The notes under the pieces are model-generated. The model saw only the letters and a program-made list of their open reading frames with translations, was not told the origin of the DNA and searched no databases. Both the position numbers and the translations under genes were made by a program. Positions 30,468-41,981 of a DNA stretch of 64,000 nucleotides are shown one piece after another (within the stretch, counting starts at the first letter, position 1; each line of letters begins with the position of its first letter). The stretch is from Orientallactaga sibirica (Eukaryota > Chordata > Mammalia > Rodentia > Dipodidae), in contig JAEOAD010000015.1 of assembly GCA_036365145.1 (NCBI GenBank), forward strand, positions 10,223,501 through 10,287,500, read 5' to 3'.

Positions 30468-30647
30468 GCTGGATAGATGGTTTAGCAGTAAAGGTGCTTG
30501 CCTGCAAAACCTAAGAACCCATGGTTGAATCTCCAGGTCCCATGTAAGCCAGACACACAGTGACACAAGTGAATAATATCACACATGTGCACAAGGGGGC
30601 ACACACATCTGGAGTTCGTTTGCAGCAGCTGAAGGCCCTGGCATGCC

Positions 30648-30682
<35 letters not shown>

Positions 30683-30690
30683 TCAAATAA
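30468..30690 (+). mobile_element. B2-like tRNA-derived SINE with (TC)n tract
   Basis: Sense copy 'gggctggatagatggtttag' with a (TC)n run at about 30650-30678. Flanks TTTATGTATTT and TTGTATGTATTT suggest a target duplication. Confidence 0.92.
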
Positions 30691-30771
30691 AAATATTGTA
30701 TGTATTTACATAATTTGATGAATAATCACTCTGAAAATGAACAGGTTAGATATAACAATTAAAAGATAGTC

Positions 30772-30912
30772 TGCTGGGTGTGGTAGTGTATGCCTTTAAT
30801 TCCTGTATGCAGAGGCAGAGGTAGTGGATCACTGTAAATTTGAAACTAGCTTGGGATTACACAGTGAGATCCATGTCAGCCTGGGCTAGAGTGAGACCCT
30901 ATCTCAACTCCC
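30772..30912 (+). mobile_element. B1 SINE
   Basis: Sense diverged B1 'gctgggtgtggtagtgtatg' to 'gagtgagaccctatctcaa', without a long A tail. Confidence 0.88.
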
Positions 30913-31050
30913 ATTGCCCCCCAAAAGATAAACTCTAACTATATGCTATATACAAGAAACCATTTTAAATATGTGCAAGTGTATTACAAATACAATGATG
31001 TAGACAGTTATACTCTGCTAGTAATAAACTAAAGAAGTAGAGTAGTTTTT

Positions 31051-31240
31051 TTGTTTGTTTGTTTGTTTGTTTGTTTGTTTGTTTGTTTGTTTGTTTGTTT
31101 GTTTTTTCCGAGGTAGGGATTCACTCTAGCCCAGGCTGACCTGGAATTCACTCTGTATTCTCAGGGTGGCCTTGAACTCATGGTGCTCCTCTACCTCTGC
31201 CTCCCAAGTGCTGGGATAAAAGGTGTGAGCCACCAAGCCC
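31051..31240 (-). mobile_element. B1 SINE with (GTTT)n tail
   Basis: Antisense B1 whose A-tail has become a (GTTT)n microsatellite of about 14 units (31050-31105). Near-identical flanks AGAAGTAGAGTAGTTTT and AGAAGTAAAGTAGTTTT form the target duplication. Confidence 0.93.
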
Positions 31241-31289
31241 TCTCAGAAGTAAAGTAGTTTTAATTTAGTCAAAACAAACTACAAAAAGG

Positions 31290-31322
<33 letters not shown>

Positions 31323-31392
31323 GATACTCTGGTCCAGGCTGACCATAACAAAGGGTGGACAATAGGATCAGTTCTGCCTCCCGAGTGCTGGG
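31290..31392 (-). mobile_element. Deleted B1 SINE
   Basis: A 29-base poly(T), then 'ctctggtccaggctgacc' and a shortened body ending 'cccgagtgctggga'. The middle and head are missing. The L1 end at 31409 is inserted at its right edge. Confidence 0.8.
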
Positions 31393-31408
31393 AAAGAAAC
31401 AACAGTAC

Positions 31409-31581
31409 AAGATTTTTAAGGGAGGGGATAACAAAACGACAATGGAGATTGGAAACAACTAAAGGGGTATGATGGAGATTGGGGCAGGGGAGGGAAATAT
31501 AATGCATTTTTTGTATGTAAGTATAGAAGTTGTCAATAAAAAATAAATAAATAAATAAATAAATAAATAAAAGAAACAAAA
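31409..31581 (+). mobile_element. Young 5'-truncated L1 3' end (173 bp)
   Basis: Only the last part of the 3'UTR is present, ending 'gaagttgtcaataaaaaat' and an (AAAT)n tail. A perfect 16-bp target duplication AAAGAAACAACAGTAC is at 31393-31408 and 31582-31597. It defines the 3' terminus of the active L1 family. Confidence 0.95.
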
Positions 31582-32250
31582 AAAGAAACAACAGTACTTA
31601 ACATGTATATAACTAACAATAGAGTTCAAAATTCATGAGACAATACTGATAGAATGCAAGGAGTGATATACAAATCCATTATAATAGAGATTTCAGTTAT
31701 AATTGTGTCTATAATTAATAAATCCATCAAACAGAAAGCTAGTAAGGCTGAAGTTGAACTGAATGGTACCATCAATTAACTTGATTGAACTGGCATTGAT
31801 AGACAGTGTCATCCAACAACAGAATACATGTTCTTCTCAAGCTTACATGGATTATTCACCCAGATATATTGCATTCTAGTTGAACTTAAAAATTTATAAT
31901 CACACAAAACAGGCTTTTAGGCCACAATAGAATTGAGCTAGAAGTCAACAATAAAAACATACTTAAAATATTTAGATACTTAAAACATACTAAAAAACTT
32001 AAAATACTTAAAATATTTAGAGGCTAAACATCCTACTTATAAATGGAAAATAAATTAATGAATTATGGAGAGTAATTTAAAATATTTTGAATTGAATGAA
32101 AATGTTTTAAGAGTTGTGTGATACAGGATTAAAAAAAAAAAAAACCTAGAGGGAAATTGCAAGTGTTAATTGTATCCATTAGAAATTGAGGAAGCCCTAA
32201 AATCAATGAGCTATGTTTCTACTGTAGGATGCTAGCCTAAAGCAAGCCAA

Positions 32251-32275
32251 AAAAAAAAAAAAAAAAAAAAAAAAA
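32251..32275. repeat. Poly(A) run
   Basis: A pure run of As inside the ancient L1, not attached to a recognisable SINE. Confidence 0.8.
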
Positions 32276-32865
32276 GATAAAAATTAGAGCATAACTCAAG
32301 AAAAAAAAAAATCAAGAAAGCCAAAAGCTCTTTGAAAAAGACCATAAAAGTGGTAAAGCTGTAGCTAAGCTAACCCAGTGAGAAAAAGAACATATAAAGT
32401 ACAAACAGTGGGAATGTAAGGAAGTTTTATCAGTATTATCCCATAGATATTAAAATTATGTAAAATTTAATGTAGAAATAGTGGATTAGTTTCTTTAAAA
32501 ACTAAAATGAGGGGGAAATAGGTAACGTGAATATGCCTACATCTGTTAAAGGAAATAAGCCATCAAAGCCAGATAAGGGCACTGTAAGGGAAGAAAATTA
32601 CAGGCCAATATTACTGATTAACCTAAGAGCAAAATAAATAAATAAATATATATATCTATTTGGGAAATTTTTATAGACTATCACCAAACTAGATTCAATA
32701 TCATATTTAAAGGAGCAAGAAAAAAAGTCATATACTGTGATCAACTGAGGTAAATTAATAAATATACACCACATGAAACAGAATAAAAGCAAAAATGATA
32801 TATTCTCTCATTTAAAACAAGAATTGACAAAATTCATCACACTTTCATATCAAAAGCTATCAACA

Positions 32866-33056
32866 GGGTCAGAGGAATGGCTTTAGTGGTTAAGGTGCTT
32901 GCCTACAAAACCCAAGGATCTAGGTTCTATTCCCCAGTACCCATGTAAACCTGATGCACAAGGTGGCGCATGCATCTGGAGTTCGTATGCAGTGGTTGGA
33001 GGCCCTGATGCACCCATTTTTTCTATATTTCTGCCTCTCCCTCTCTCTCTGTTTAA
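32866..33056 (+). mobile_element. B2-like tRNA-derived SINE
   Basis: Sense copy with a short tail. Target duplication AAAAGCTATCAACA at 32852-32865 and 33057-33070, in the ancient L1. Confidence 0.95.
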
Positions 33057-33099
33057 AAAGCTATCAACAAAGCTAATAAGGAGGAATGTACTGAAGACA

Positions 33100-33255
33100 A
33101 GCCAGGCATGGTAGTACACTCCAGTGACCTATCACTGTGTAGGCTAAGACATGAAAACCATGAAGTCAAGGCTAGCCTGGGCCATGTATCTTGTTTCAGG
33201 CCAACTAGGGCTACATATCAAAACCTTTCTCAAAAAAAAAAAAAAAAAAAAACTA
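33100..33255 (+). mobile_element. Old B1-like SINE
   Basis: 'gccaggcatggtagtacac' to 'aaaacctttctcaaaaa', diverged sense B1 with a 20-base A tail. The middle differs from the young B1s. Confidence 0.75.
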
Positions 33256-33605
33256 ACTAAAAAATACCTAGACGGAATTTGCAAATGTTAACTGTATCCA
33301 TTAGAAATTAAGGATGCCCACTCTTACCACCTCTATTCTTTGTACTAAAAGTCCTAGTCAAAGCAATTAGAAGAAATAAAAAAGACTTCTAATCAGAAAA
33401 AAGGTGAATTGTCTATTTTAGATGACATAATAATGTCTATAGAGAACCTTGAAGTATCCACTTGAGTCTGTTAGCTAGTAAACAATTTTCAGTGAAATTG
33501 CAGGATACAAAATCAACATGTAAAAGTCAGTTGTGTTTCTATGCATCAGCAGTGAATTATCTAAAAAGAAACAAACAATTCTATACAGCATCAAAATTAA
33601 GTAGT

Positions 33606-34085
33606 AGGAATGCTGCAAGATCCCCAGTGAAGGTAGATTCCTCTTGCTGTGCTCACATCTCCTAGTAGTGAGTAGCTGGGGGATCTTATTACTACATTCT
33701 TACCACGGTGAGAAAGGCCATCCACTGTAGAGAATTGCTTAACTATATAGCAAATTCATAGCTAAAGCTGAAGTTGGGCTAAAGACAGAAAAGAAGCAAA
33801 TGAGCAATTTGGAAAGTTATAGACACCCTCGAAAGATCATTCTCAGTCAGGGGTTCTCACACTTTGTGTACATCAGAGTATGACAGAGGAGATCATATCT
33901 GAGTTGGTGATGCACTAGATATAGGGTATCACCTGAGAATTTGTATTTCTACCAAGTTCACCATACTTTCAAGATCAGTGCCCTAGATTTTTCCCTACTA
34001 AACACTGATGCTCCAGATAAATGTGTAGTTTCTGAGAAAGGAAAGCTTTCTGAGTTTCAATGTAAAAACCTTCAACAGAATATGA
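33606..34085. other. Unassigned intron
   Basis: No repeat or gene recognised by eye; ordinary base composition. Confidence 0.4.
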
Positions 34086-34105
34086 GCAGGGGGGGGGGAG
34101 GGAAG

Positions 34106-34150
<45 letters not shown>
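34086..34150. repeat. G run and (TG)n microsatellite
   Basis: A run of Gs at about 34090-34098, a short purine spacer, then (TG)n to about 34149. Confidence 0.95.
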
Positions 34151-35639
34151 TGAATTTCTAGGAAATGCCTATAATTTTTGTTTTCAGTTGATGTTTTCTT
34201 CATATAGCTTTACTTGAGCATGCTTACTATTGTTTGGGCTATCACTGTACTTACTACCGAGTTAACAAAGTAGTGATTAGAGCCTGAGTTTATTGCTATT
34301 TAATGAGAACAGTGCCATCTAGAGGCATTTGCCCAAAGGGCCACCACCAGGCCAAGGCAAGCCAAGCACAGGGGGTGAAAGGGCAATTTGTCATTATCAA
34401 GGGTTTATTAACAGCCAACTAGATTATTGTGTGTGGTGCTATAGTGGTATAAAGCAGATATAGAAATGCCATTCTCCACTTTCTGACATGGTGATTCCCA
34501 CCTCTGTACCGAGGAACCCAAAAATTCCATGAAGGCTATGTAGCCCGAGACCTTACCAATCACCTGTCAAGCAGAAAAGTTTCACTTTCAACTGTTTTAC
34601 ATATTAGAAGTTATGCTTATTAGCATATGCTATGATAGTGCTTGGTGTCAGTAGGACAGCTACATGTTCACTATTCAAGATCATCATCCTCAAATATGGG
34701 TTTCCTGATGTGCAAAATATGGCTTGAAAAATGATTGGGAGGTAGAATACATCAGTGTTGGCAGCATGCTTACCCTTGTACTAGCACATTATAATTATGA
34801 ACAGTTGAAATAATCTAGCCATACCACATTAGTAAAATCAAAAATTGAACATGCGGGAAAGTACAGACTTTCTCTGATATCAGAAAGGGATGATTAGAGA
34901 AAAAGAAAAAAGTTGAGAACTTATACGTTGAATTTTTTGGCTTTGATTTACTAGAATCAGCTTTCTTGGTAGCAAATTCATTATCAATTACTTCAAGAGA
35001 TTTGTTCAAAAAGTGTAAAACAAGCTAAACATCATACTGGCTTGGCTTCAGCAGATGAAAACAGTACCTAAAACATTGTACAATATTGCAATTAATAATG
35101 AGTCATTCTATTCTAAAGAAACACTGAAATCCTCCATACAAAAGGAGAATATCCGATAGAACTTTCTCTCTTGCTGAGCCTGGGACTAGAGGAACGGGGA
35201 GAGGAAAGGGAGCCTCAAAGCAGGGACAGGCACTCCGCCAAGCCTCAGCACTCCCTTCCCTAGGAATGAAAGTAAGTGTCTGCGCTGAACAAAGTAGAAG
35301 GCCAATGGGCAGAGCTGCCTGCAGGAGACCCCATCTGGGGCTTGAAGACATTGTTAGAGTCCTAAGGCAGATGAAGGACTAGAGCGCCCAATGCCAAGTT
35401 TATATTTTTTGATGAAGGATGCTAATAAACTTGATGCAAATATCCCAGAAACTGAAAGAAAAAGAAAATCTGAGCCTAGAATAATTCTGGTGCCAAGATT
35501 TTAGCTAAGAGATTCCCTCCTTTACCAACTTCTTCAAGTGGGAGCTTATGTCATTGTGTGGAAACTTTAACTCTTTCTAGCATATGTGCTATAAATTTTC
35601 TTCCTGAACTATTTCAGCTATGCCCCACAAATCTTTCTG
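34151..35639. other. Largely unique intron
   Basis: No family recognised over 1.5 kb. GC rises at 35160-35390. A minus-strand frame of 82 codons there has no recognisable domain and no splice support, so I do not call a gene. Confidence 0.45.
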
Positions 35640-35915
35640 TAAGTGTGTGTGCCTGTATATGATGAGTGTGACAGCTCGTAGGTGGGGGGGTGCATGTGTG
35701 TGTGCATGTCAAGACCAGAAGACAAGCTCGCATGTTACTCCTCTCAGGTGCACTTTGCCTTTCTCTTGAGGCAAGGTCTCATTGGCCTGCAGTTCCCCAT
35801 GTAGGCTAGCTGGCTGGCCAGCAAGCCCTAAGGACCCACCTGTCTCTGCCTCCCCAGGGCTGATTACAAACCACCACTCCCAGCTTTTTTATGTGGTGTC
35901 AGAGCCTGGCAATCT
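35640..35915 (-). mobile_element. B4-like SINE with TG-rich end
   Basis: A TG-rich stretch (35640-35705) is followed by 'gaggcaaggtctcattggcc' and 'ctgcctccccagggctgatt', the same arm as in the B4-like copy at 26241. Old. Confidence 0.65.
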
Positions 35916-35989
35916 GTTTTAACAGGTCTTCCAGAGGATTCTCTTGCATGCTCAAGTTTGAAAAGCACTGGCCTAACTAACAATAGTTC

Positions 35990-36175
35990 ATGGAATAGTT
36001 GCAAGTTCATGGGCTTTGAGAACGGAGACCTGCATTTGAATATCACTTGTCCTGTTTAATAGGCCTGTTATGTAATGTGAGTGTTTGAGATTGTCAAATG
36101 GTATTTCCTTTCCAGGGTTGCTTTACATGATCTAAGTGCCTAATACTATAGCTGGTACACTGCAGCTTTTGACAA
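35990..36175 (+). mobile_element. MIR SINE
   Basis: 'gggctttgagaacggagacc', 'gtcaaatggtatttcc' and 'ggttgctttacatgatc' follow MIR. It ends about 120 bp before the second LDAH exon. Confidence 0.7.
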
Positions 36176-36297
36176 ATTGGCTACTACTTAAGTCTTTAAA
36201 TTGCTACTTTAAGTCTGAGTGTTTTTTGTGGATATTTTTTCTAATTTAGTGATCATTTTACTTATTTGTGACAGCATGCTCATGTTTTTACTTTTAG

Positions 36298-36467
36298 ATC
36301 CAAATGCTCAAGAAATTAAGGATGTCTATGGACTAAATGGTCAAATAGAGCACAAAATAGCATTCCTGAGAACTTACGTGCCAAAGGAAGTAAAGCTTAT
36401 TCTCATTGGCCATTCAATAGGCAGCTATTTTGCTCTTCAGATCTTGAAGCGTGCCCCTGAGCTACCA
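36298..36467 (+). CDS. LDAH: LDAH internal exon carrying the GHSIG nucleophile elbow
   Basis: The exon continues LDAH in frame after the 10.75 kb intron. The first two bases complete the split Asp codon and 56 codons follow (PNAQEIKDVYGLNG ... ILKRAPELP). The segment LILIGHSIGSYF contains the GXSXG lipase signature, with the nucleophile Ser codon at 36414-36416. The acceptor is a T-rich tract ending cttttag and the donor is CCA|gtaagt, a near-consensus site in phase 0. The 170 nt length and residues agree with the family, and no frameshift or stop is present. The catalytic Asp and His of the family lie in later exons, which I could not find downstream in this window. An MIR remnant ends about 120 bp upstream and an antisense L1 3'UTR begins about 260 bp downstream. 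Confidence 0.95.
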
Positions 36468-36727
36468 GTAAGTATGCCTCAGGAGATGACTGTGGGTGCC
36501 CAGTGATGCACTGGTGTAAATCTTCCTCAACTTTGCTCTTTTGTCTCTCAGCTAATCGATAAATAAAACAGAGAAGGATACTAAATGTACCTTTATCCTT
36601 ATCTTTTTATTACTGCAGACCTTTGTGTATGCTTAGTAACTTCTTATAATTTCCAGTGTATAAAGGTGAAAGAAATAGAGAAACAGAAATTTTTCTAAAC
36701 AAATTTTTTGAATCTAGAGTTCTGACA

Positions 36728-37725
36728 CGAGGTTTAATTTTGTTATGTGTATTTGTTTGTTTTGGTGACCCAATGAGTTTGCCTAGGGTTGCTTATATGC
36801 ACATAGATGAGGGGTTACTTACTGGAGCATGGGCAACTTATTGGTGGTTACACCAATGAAGAAAATGTTTGCTTCTCCCTCAGCAATCCTCAGCTATTAT
36901 TAGGTCCTCAGGGAGGAGTGGCTTCATGAGCTCCCCCTATCCTCCAATCCATGGGCCCAGTCTTGTACAGGTTTTGTGCACCATAGCTGCTGTATGTTCA
37001 TGAGTGCAATAGCTGTCTCATATCCAGAAAAGAGCATTGTGCAACATTCTTAATCCACTGGTCCTTTTCATCCCTGATGTTCCCTGAACCTCGGAGAGTG
37101 TGATATAAATGTCCCATTTAGGGTTACACATTCAACAGTCACTTCTTCTCAGCACTTTGACAGGTTATGAGTCTCTGTGGTAACCACTGCCTACTGTAGA
37201 AGAAGCTTTTCTGACCAGAGTTTGGAACATTACTAATCTGTGGGCATAAACATAATTAGAAAGCAGTTTGAGAGATGCAACATGTCCATTTAGCAAAACA
37301 ATGCTGGCTTCCCTACTAGTGCCTATGAGCTTCCAAGCCACAGGCTTTTGACCAGGTTTATAGTACCTATGGAGCAGGCCTCAAATCCAAACAGAAAGCA
37401 CTGGGTTACCTCCATAACAGCCTTGCCACTATTACACCAGTGGGCCTATTTGCCTGGCTGTTTGGTTGTATAGCACACAGGGTTCACCACTGGGTAAGAC
37501 TGTTGATACTTTTCCTCCAGCACCCTGTGTAGCACTTTTTGATGTTATGAATGTTGGCTAGTGGGGGGAAGCTTCCATCTCTGTTCCAGCTTGTTTTCTC
37601 TGTTTTTTGCAATCAAAGTGTGTAGTACCAGAAAAATAGGGTCTTAGCACCTAGTTTGGGTGGGCAACAGAGATCAATAGCAATAGACTTATCCCTGGCA
37701 CTGGGATTTTCATTATTAACCCAAA
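36728..37725 (-). mobile_element. L1 3'UTR, antisense, diverged
   Basis: 'ctttttgatgttatgaatgt', 'gtctctgtggtaaccactg', 'gggcataaacataattagaa' and 'tttagcaaaacaatgctgg' parallel 42370-42900 in order. No ORF2 follows, so the copy is limited to the 3'UTR. It starts about 260 bp downstream of the LDAH donor site. Confidence 0.75.
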
Positions 37726-38394
37726 TTTATTTCTTCATTCAACAAATGAACATTAACTTCTTTTGAAAACATCTAGTAAATAAGAAAGTCTTTGGGTTAA
37801 AAGAGCTTAAAGTCTTACGGAGGAGACAACCAATGGCTGGGGTTGCTATTACCTTGTAGAAGCATCAGTATGGAAGCATGCAAGAGCACTGTTTGATCTA
37901 GACTACAAAGGCACAAGAGGAAGGGATCCCTGTATGGCATCTTAGTTCTTGGATTTTACTCCTTGGGATAATTATCTCCAGTAGGGTCTTGGAGTCACTA
38001 GGAATTTGTTCCCTTTTTTTGCCAACTTGACACATTCACTTACTCAGAACAGCACTTGGAAGAAGTACAAATATAGCCTGCCTGGCTGTGTTTTTAATAT
38101 CAAATGGAGGATTTTAATTTTCTCTTTTTGGATATAAGAAAATTTATTTTTCATTTCTAAGTGTGAATTCAATAAGTTCAAGATTGCATTCCAGTCATTG
38201 TATTATTGCTTCTGCTCAGTTGGCCTTTTTTCTCCCTAGATAAGACATTGTATTCAATAAATGAGCTTCTTTTTTAAATTTTAGCCTCTTTATGACTTAA
38301 AAATCTCTTTTCTGACTTTGAAATCTCCTCTTGTACTATAATATATGGCTACCATCTTTACAGAGTCCAGCCTGTGTGTTGTTAATGCTTGCAC
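37726..38394. other. Unassigned intron
   Basis: No repeat family or gene recognised. Confidence 0.4.
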
Positions 38395-38625
38395 AACCAC
38401 TGTGAGCTCTGGTTCTAGACAGTCACCTAGGTTCAGATACTCTTGTCATTTTTTATCTGTGACTTGGAGCAAGTTATCTCAAGTCTCTGCCTCAGTGTTC
38501 TTATCTACAAAATATATGTTATTCAAAGGACTTTTTCTAGGGTATATATAAAGTATTAAGAGTGGTACCTGAAAGTTAAAAGGTCCACACAAATATTACC
38601 TGTTATTATTGTTATGGAAATAACA
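38395..38625 (+). mobile_element. MIR SINE
   Basis: 'tgtgacttggagcaagttatc', 'tgcctcagtgttcttatct' and 'gtggtacctgaaagtt' follow the MIR core in order. Confidence 0.75.
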
Positions 38626-38654
38626 ATAGAGTGAGAGGCTTAAGTTAGGTTAAT

Positions 38655-39165
38655 TAGTGTATTAGTTACCTACTGCTATGTATCAGATATCCCAAAACTG
38701 AGCAGTGCGCTATTACATATATTTAGTCTCTCAGTTTCTGCTCAGAAATCTAGCACAGCTTGGCTGGGTCCTCTATTACAGTCTTTCACAACACAGTAAT
38801 GAAAGGGTCTTCCAGTGTTTCAGTCTTGGGTAAGCACGTAACTTGAGATGGATCTGCTTCCCATTCCTCACATGCATTTTGACATGATTCAGTTCTCTGA
38901 GAGTGGTTGGACTGAGACCTAGGTTCATCACCGGATAGAGGCCACCCTGTTACCCTACTTCATCATACCAAGCCTGGCAGACGTGCCAGTCTGCCACCAG
39001 GGTAGAAGCCCAAGATATCTCCTAACTGTAAGAAATCTTATCATTCTTGCTGTATTCTTTTTGTCAGAACCACATCACTAGGTCCAGATCACACTCAAGG
39101 GAAGGAAAGTTCACAAAGCTATGTGTTCTAGAGGTGAGAAACTTTGGGAAGCATGTAAAAGTTGC
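38655..39165. mobile_element. Ancient mammal-wide repeat, LTR-like, class not assigned
   Basis: 'gtattagttacctactgct', 'agcttggctgggtcctct', 'gattcagttctctgagagtgg' and 'cactaggtccagatcacactc' occur in an order I know from other mammals. I am not certain of the family. Confidence 0.5.
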
Positions 39166-39506
39166 CTACTCCTCCTGTATAAAGCTTGGATTGCACATGT
39201 GTGGAATATAACCAAGCATGTGGACATGAGACTATGTGTTAGTTAAATTACAGAGTTTATTTCTTCAAGTAGTGACTTGGTTCTACCATATGAAATGCAA
39301 CAAATTGACATGAAATTTAATTTCTAATTATTAATTGTTGCTGCTGTTTTCAAATATTTAAAAAACATCAAAAGGGTACTTACATATGTGAAATGAAAGC
39401 ATTACTATTATATAAATCTAAGAAAAATATTCATTTATGAATTTATCACAATCTGTTGGGGACATAGCTGTATATTGATTTCTGTTTATTTTTTCCAAAT
39501 CTGTTC

Positions 39507-39560
39507 CTTGGGATGGAAAGATGGCTTAGCTGTTAAAAGAGCTTGCTTCCAAATCAGTTC
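39507..39560 (+). mobile_element. SINE head fragment (tRNA-like)
   Basis: 'gggatggaaagatggcttagctg' is the first part of a B2-like or B4 head; the body is missing. Confidence 0.5.
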
Positions 39561-39737
39561 CATGTGCAATGTATAGTTTTACATTTACATTTGTTTTGAA
39601 TGCTTCTCTTCTGGGTGGCTAGTACTTGGTGTCTATTGGGAAAGAAATGCAGGTCATATTAAGGTCACTACACCTTCTTACACTTTCAGAACTTTCTGAG
39701 TGTTGCCCTTCTTTCAGCTGTCTTGCCCTTGCAAGCA

Positions 39738-39832
39738 GTGAAAGGGGTATAGCTCAGTATTATTGTACTTAGCATATTTGAAGTCCTAGGTTTAACCCCA
39801 ACATGGGAGAAGAGAGGAAGAAGGAGGAAGTG
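39738..39832 (+). mobile_element. ID-like SINE
   Basis: 'gggtatagctcagtattat', 'gtcctaggtttaacccc' and a purine-rich tail resemble an ID element (tRNA-Ala type). Confidence 0.55.
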
Positions 39833-40627
39833 AAGAAGCTTGAGCTAACCTAATCTATTATGAAGCTATATCTCATACTCTGATTACAGAATTTTCAGAG
39901 ACATGTAAAACTCGACTTCTCCTTAAAGAGGATCTATGCTAGAAAATAATGTGTGTGATAAATTGTACATATAGGGCAACTTTGGGGGTAGAGTTGGCTG
40001 TATAATTTTTTTTATTATATTTAAAAGCTTTATCTGGTTTCAATTAACTACATTGTTGAAATTCTCCACCATTACAACCTCCCCTCAACCACCTGGGCCA
40101 GTTAATATTGGTGGTGTGATCCATTCCGAAGTGTTGAAATTTTAGTGTCTCTGGGCTACTCTATGACAACAGTACTGCATGCCTGAAGTTAACATGACAC
40201 GCTCCATTTGAGATGCATTTGACAACCCAGTCAGCTTGTGTAAGCCAAAGTGTTGCAATCTCTAATCATTGTGCCAGAAATAAGTTAGCTGTTATGTTTT
40301 ATAACATATGAAGTGTGATAATAAGAAACTTGTGTTTCCATCTCTTCTGTTATTTTTACTGGAATTTTTGACTCCCATGAGATTTGGAGGACATATTTGC
40401 AGTTTAGTAGCTGGTTTGTTTGGTTTTATTTTGTTTCAATTCTTTGCAATATTTTTTGTAGTTATAGAAAACTGTGGTTTTAAATTATTTTAGGAGACTT
40501 GTTATACATGTCACAGTGTTTGAATTTTTTGTTCTTTAAACAAGTTTGATACACAAAGCTATAGAAATTTTTCAGATATTTTGAAAGAAATATCCAGAAT
40601 AAGGAATTTTTTTCTTTTAAAGAATAT
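39833..40627. other. Unassigned intron
   Basis: AT-rich; a stretch at 40010-40230 looks repeat-like but I could not place it. Confidence 0.4.
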
Positions 40628-40861
40628 GGGTTGGAGAGATGACTTAGCAGTTAAGGTGCTTGCCTGCAAAGCCTAAGGACTCATGTTTGACTCTCTAGGT
40701 CCCACATAAGCCAGATGAACAAAGTGATGCAAGCATGCAAGGTTGCATATGCACACAAGGTGGCACATGCATCTGGAGTTCTATTGTGGTGACTGGAGGC
40801 CCAGGCATGCCAATTCTCTCTGTCTCTCTTGCTCTCATTCTCTCGCATAAAAAAAAAAAAA
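40628..40861 (+). mobile_element. B2-like tRNA-derived SINE, internal-insert variant
   Basis: Sense copy with the internal 'gcaagcatgcaaggttgcat' insert but no 'ccagtctgttgggcttg' tail-side block. Ends in 13 As. Confidence 0.92.
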
Positions 40862-41745
40862 GGCCACTCTATTGGGGTTGCCTCAAAAAATAAAAAACAA
40901 TTAATTGGGAGACAGAAAAGTAGTAGCTGTCCTGATTTTCATAATAACACAATTGTTTTCAGATTCATGAGATCTTAGAACTGAGGTATGCTTTTGAGAC
41001 AATTATGTTTCATTTTATGAAAGTGACAACAGAAAGATACTTTATCAGGATTCAGTCTCCACTGAAGTGGTGTGCACTTCTGTTAGCTGTGAATATAAAG
41101 AGAATCTAAGAGGGTATCTGATGGCTCCTCAACCTGTGAGTGGTGGTAGAACCTACTGAAAACGTGTCAGGCCCTACAGTGGACACAATTCCACTTATAT
41201 GACCTGGTGTGTTAGAGCTGGAAGACTGAGAGACCTACAAATGCTCTATCAGCTTGAAGGGGAAAGGAAACAAAAACCTTTTATCTCAGTCTCGAGAATC
41301 TGCATTCTTTCAGCATCAGTCCTGTGTTGAAAGGTCCTCTGATTTGCGAATACATCATATCCATAAAATTCAAGATCAGGACTCACCTGAGCCCTGGACT
41401 GAGTTGTGGGATGAACTTCAAGTAATTTTATTTCCCTTTAGGAATTTACATGACATTTTAGAACAATCCCACCCTCCCAGAGATATCAGACCCTTGACAA
41501 ACTTAAGTTTCTTTATTATTTGGCCTTCCTTGGGCATAGTGCATAGTAACAGGAAGCTTGTTTTATCTGCCTTATTGGCAAAAGTATCTCCTCTTTAAAT
41601 GACGCTTCCAGGAAGCTTAGAAAAATGTGTAAGACTTGTCCAATTGGATGTCTATCTAAAATACATTATTTATTTACCTGTCTTCAACAATGTACATTAA
41701 TCATGGAGCATTTATAGATTTAAAGGCAGCAATAATAGCTATCAT
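40862..41745. other. Unassigned, largely unique intron
   Basis: A 114-codon + strand frame (41254-41598) lies here without any domain, splice context or codon signal I can recognise. I do not call it a gene. Confidence 0.4.
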
Positions 41746-41746
41746 A

Positions 41747-41981
41747 TTTTTTTAGAGAGAGATAGAAAGAGAGGGAGAAGGAGACAGATAGAGATGGGTG
41801 TGCCAGCAGTCTCTCAGCTGCTACAAACGAAATCCAGATGTGTGTGCCCCTTGTGATTAAGTGCAGCATTGAGCCCTTGCGTCATTTTGCATCTGGCTAA
41901 ACACGGGGCCTGGAGATTGGAACCAGCATTCTTAGGCTTAGGAGGCAGGCGCCTTAACCGCTAAGCCATCTCTCCAGCTCA
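41747..41981 (-). mobile_element. B2-like tRNA-derived SINE, insert variant
   Basis: Antisense copy with a purine-rich body and an internal insert unlike the 40628 form ('agtgcagcattgagccc'), head ending at 41981. It abuts the 3' end of L1-B. Confidence 0.88.

Larger units (their letters stand above)
28930..33605 (+). mobile_element. Ancient L1 (L1M/HAL1-type), sense, heavily interrupted
   Basis: ORF1-type text ('accaaaggcaaagagaaaatc' at about 29330, 'gactttgtcagacgaacag' at 29770) is followed by ORF2-type text. The ORF2 blocks are 'ccaacaacagaatacatgttc' at 31815, 'tttaggccacaatagaattg' at 31915 and 'cccactcttaccacctctatt' at 33318. It is mammal-wide in style and far from coding. An unassigned segment (29465-29755), four B2-like SINEs or fragments, B1s and a young L1 end interrupt it. 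Confidence 0.72.
25547..36297 (+). other. LDAH: Complete LDAH intron between the two exons
   Basis: The intron starts gtatgt and ends cttttag. It is filled with SINEs, a MaLR-type LTR, an old LTR-like repeat, an ancient L1 and simple repeats, listed separately. I see no additional exon that would fit the phase 1 to phase 1 joint. A cassette exon cannot be excluded by eye. Confidence 0.85.

Noticed and set aside
31050..31105. Regular repeats considered as a CRISPR array or satellite
   Set aside because: These are simple (GTTT)n SINE tails; no repeat-spacer structure exists and the DNA is mammalian.
35103..35351. 82-codon minus-strand frame in a GC-richer stretch
   Set aside because: No domain or splice context; likely chance in a higher-GC patch.
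41254..41598. 114-codon + strand open frame in non-repeat intron
   Set aside because: No domain, no splice signals and no family resemblance; length is within chance for 64 kb.
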